Assembly: GCA_934643765.1 (NCBI GenBank)
Contig: CAKUCT010000102.1
Span: 1 to 7,118, forward strand
DNA: 7,118 nucleotides
Direction: 5' to 3'
Origin: an uncultured Oscillospiraceae bacterium
GTDB lineage: Bacteria > Bacillota > Clostridia > Oscillospirales > Oscillospiraceae
Shown here: in pieces, positions 5,380-7,118 of the stretch
How the letters are laid out: each line of letters opens with the position of its first letter
Position numbering within the stretch: the first letter of the stretch is position 1
Notes under the pieces: generated by a model
Database searches by the model: none
The model's input: the letters and a program-made list of their open reading frames with translations, nothing else
Told to the model about the DNA's origin: nothing
Made by a program: the position numbers and the translations under genes

Positions 5380-7118
5380 TTGAAAAAACTGGAACTCTCC
5401 GGCCGGCTGCGAAAACTTGTGGTAAGCGCCGGACGCCTGGCGCGCGAGCTTGGCCACAGCTATGTCGGCACGGAGCATCTGCTTCTTGCCATGACGCAGG
5501 AGCCCGGCGGCGCGGCCGGGCGGGTGCTTTTGTCCATGGGGCTGGAAGATACGAGCGTGCGGTGCCTGGTGCTGGCCGGGGCTGGGCTTGGGAGCCGGAC
5601 GCTGTTTTTGCCGCAGGGGCTTTCGCCGCGGGCAAAGCGCGCGGTGCGAAGAGCCGGTGTGGAGGCAAGACGGCTTGGAGGCGGCCAGATTCTGCCCGAG
5701 CATCTGCTGCTGGCGCTGACGCGCGACGAGGCATGCGCCGCGCAGCGGCTGATGGAGCAGGCCGGAGCGCCGGCAAACTATGTCTTTACCGAAACCTATG
5801 AAAGTCTGCTTGCTCCGCAGCAGACACAGCAAGGAAGGATGACGAACGTGAGGTTACTGGAGCAATACTGTGAAAATATGCTGGAAAAGGCGCCGGGGAT
5901 GGAGCCGGTCGTCGGGCGCGAACGGGAACTGGAGGAGGTCATCCAGATTCTGTGCCGGAAAAATAAGAATAACCCGGCGCTTATCGGCGAGCCCGGCGTC
6001 GGAAAGACGGCGATTGTGGAGGCGTTGGCACAGCGGATGGCATCCGGCCAGGTGCCGCAGAGTCTTACGGGGAAAAAGCTCTACTGCCTGGATATGGCAA
6101 GCGTCCTTGCCGGAACGAAATACCGCGGCGAGTTTGAAGAGCGGATCCGGGACATGGTGCAGGAAATCCGCCGCTGCGGGAACGTAATTCTATTTATAGA
6201 TGAGATGCACACCATTGTCGGCGCGGGCAGCGCCGAGGGCGCAATCGACGCGGCCAACCTTTTAAAACCGGCGCTCGGCCGGGGCGAGATTCAGCTGATC
6301 GGCGCAACGACGCTGGAGGAGTACCGCAAGCACATTGAAAAAGATGCCGCGCTGGAGCGAAGATTCCGCCCGGTATTGGTCAAGGAGCCAAGCCCGGAGG
6401 AGTCCGGGCTTATTCTGCGGGGCCTTCGTCCGGGGCTGGAGCGTCACCACCGCGTGCGCATTTCCGACGAGGCAATCTCAGCGGCGGTGGATCTTTCGCG
6501 GCGGTATCTGGCCGACCGGTTTTTGCCGGACAAGGCGCTGGACTTGCTCGACGAGGCGGCGGCCGGAATCTGGATGACAGGGGGCGCGGGAAGCGGCGCG
6601 CTGGAGGGAAGAAAGCGCGAGCTGACAAAGAAGCTGGAGCAGGCGGTGACAAGCGGCGCGTATGACAAGGCGGCCAGAGCGCAGCAGGAGCTGCAGGAGC
6701 TGATGCGCCGCCAGGCGGAGTCCAGCCGCGCGCAGCGGCTTTTGTGCGTCACAAAAGAGGATGTGGCGGCCGTCACCGCCCGGCGCACGGGGATTCCGGT
6801 GGGGCAGCTGAGCGTCCCGGAAAAGGAGCGGCTTTTGCATCTGGAGGCGCAGATTTCCGCACGCGTCGTGGGCCAGCAGGAGGCCGTGCGCGAGGTGTGC
6901 CGGGCGGTGCGCCGGGGCAGAAGCGGCATTGCCGACGAGGCGCGGCCGGTTGCTTCCATGCTTTTTGCCGGGCCGACGGGCGTGGGCAAGACGGAGCTTT
7001 GCAAGGCGCTGGCCGACTGCGTCTATGCAAGCAGTGATGCGCTGGTCCGGATTGATATGTCAGAGTACATGGAGCCAAGCTCCGTCACGCGGCTCATCGG
7101 CGCGCCGCCGGGCTATAT
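5380..7118 (+). CDS. ClpC-like AAA+ Clp protease ATP-binding subunit (C-terminus cut by window edge)
   Basis: Hsp100 unfoldase predicted to form a hexamer, unfold proteins by ATP hydrolysis and pass them to ClpP. The window holds 579 residues, about 70 percent of a typical ClpC. Order: a double Clp_N domain (about 1-145; ELGHSYVGTEHLLLA and the second copy GGGQILPEHLLLALT); AAA-1 with VVGRERELE, Walker A GEPGVGKT (203-210), pore loop KYRGEFEER, Walker B LFIDEMH (271-277) and ALERRFRPV; a short ClpC/UVR-like middle segment (about 408-450, YDKAARAQQELQELM), much shorter than in ClpB; then AAA-2 with VVGQQEAV and Walker A GPTGVGKT (531-538). The start is TTG at 5380, with AAAGGA 9 bases upstream; an in-frame GTG at 5326 lacks a ribosome binding site. 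The N-domain and the linker near 145-180 look divergent from canonical ClpC, so it may be a paralogue. No ctsR, mcsA or mcsB lies beside it on the left. Confidence 0.93.
   Translation, partial: MKKLELSGRLRKLVVSAGRLARELGHSYVGTEHLLLAMTQEPGGAAGRVLLSMGLEDTSVRCLVLAGAGLGSRTLFLPQGLSPRAKRAVRRAGVEARRLGGGQILPEHLLLALTRDEACAAQRLMEQAGAPANYVFTETYESLLAPQQTQQGRMTNVRLLEQYCENMLEKAPGMEPVVGRERELEEVIQILCRKNKNNPALIGEPGVGKTAIVEALAQRMASGQVPQSLTGKKLYCLDMASVLAGTKYRGEFEERIRDMVQEIRRCGNVILFIDEMHTIVGAGSAEGAIDAANLLKPALGRGEIQLIGATTLEEYRKHIEKDAALERRFRPVLVKEPSPEESGLILRGLRPGLERHHRVRISDEAISAAVDLSRRYLADRFLPDKALDLLDEAAAGIWMTGGAGSGALEGRKRELTKKLEQAVTSGAYDKAARAQQELQELMRRQAESSRAQRLLCVTKEDVAAVTARRTGIPVGQLSVPEKERLLHLEAQISARVVGQQEAVREVCRAVRRGRSGIADEARPVASMLFAGPTGVGKTELCKALADCVYASSDALVRIDMSEYMEPSSVTRLIGAPPGY

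Noticed and set aside
1..7118. Mobile elements, CRISPR arrays, tRNA or rRNA genes, defence or toxin systems
   Set aside because: No transposase, integrase, spaced repeats, tRNA-like cloverleaf or known defence domain could be seen on either strand.

Overview
The window looks like chromosomal DNA of a GC-rich member of the Clostridia, most plausibly Oscillospiraceae/Ruminococcaceae. Reasons: GC-ending codons throughout; a short clostridial 2[4Fe-4S] ferredoxin; a sensor kinase whose extracytoplasmic domain matches a type common in these Firmicutes; a Na/Pi symporter fused to a PhoU domain; a ClpC-type AAA+ unfoldase; strong GGAGG-type ribosome binding sites; AT-rich sigma-A promoters. The taxonomic guess is inference from style, not from a marker gene.

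Layout. 1-1249 (minus strand): a two-component system, with the sensor kinase cut by the left edge (1-578) and overlapping the end of its OmpR/PhoB-type response regulator (575-1249) by the ATGA arrangement. 1250-1449: a divergent control region holding a tandem set of Pho-box-like repeats at 11-bp spacing directly upstream of a good sigma-A promoter. 1450-3207 (plus strand): a Na+/phosphate symporter with a C-terminal PhoU-like domain. 3234-3268: a terminator shared by convergent genes. 3283-4828 (minus strand): a two-gene RNA methyltransferase operon, trmN6-like then rsmI, with its own promoter at 4861-4889. 5011-5035: a terminator hairpin for the next gene. 5049-5219 (minus strand): a 56-residue 2[4Fe-4S] ferredoxin with a clear promoter. 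5380-7118 (plus strand): the first 579 residues of a ClpC-like Hsp100 unfoldase, cut by the right edge.

How the parts work together. The left half reads as a phosphate-response module: sensor kinase and regulator transcribed away from a phosphate transporter, with repeats resembling PhoB/PhoP binding sites between them. The middle operon modifies tRNA and 16S rRNA, a conserved pairing in Firmicutes. The ferredoxin and the ClpC-like gene are divergent, independently transcribed housekeeping-type genes. I see no mobile element, phage gene, CRISPR array, RNA gene or defence system. The region is mostly ordinary; the best leads are the regulatory sites, above all the 1348-1388 repeats. No gene-free stretch exceeds 300 bases; the gaps are 1250-1449, 3208-3282, 4829-5048 and 5220-5379.
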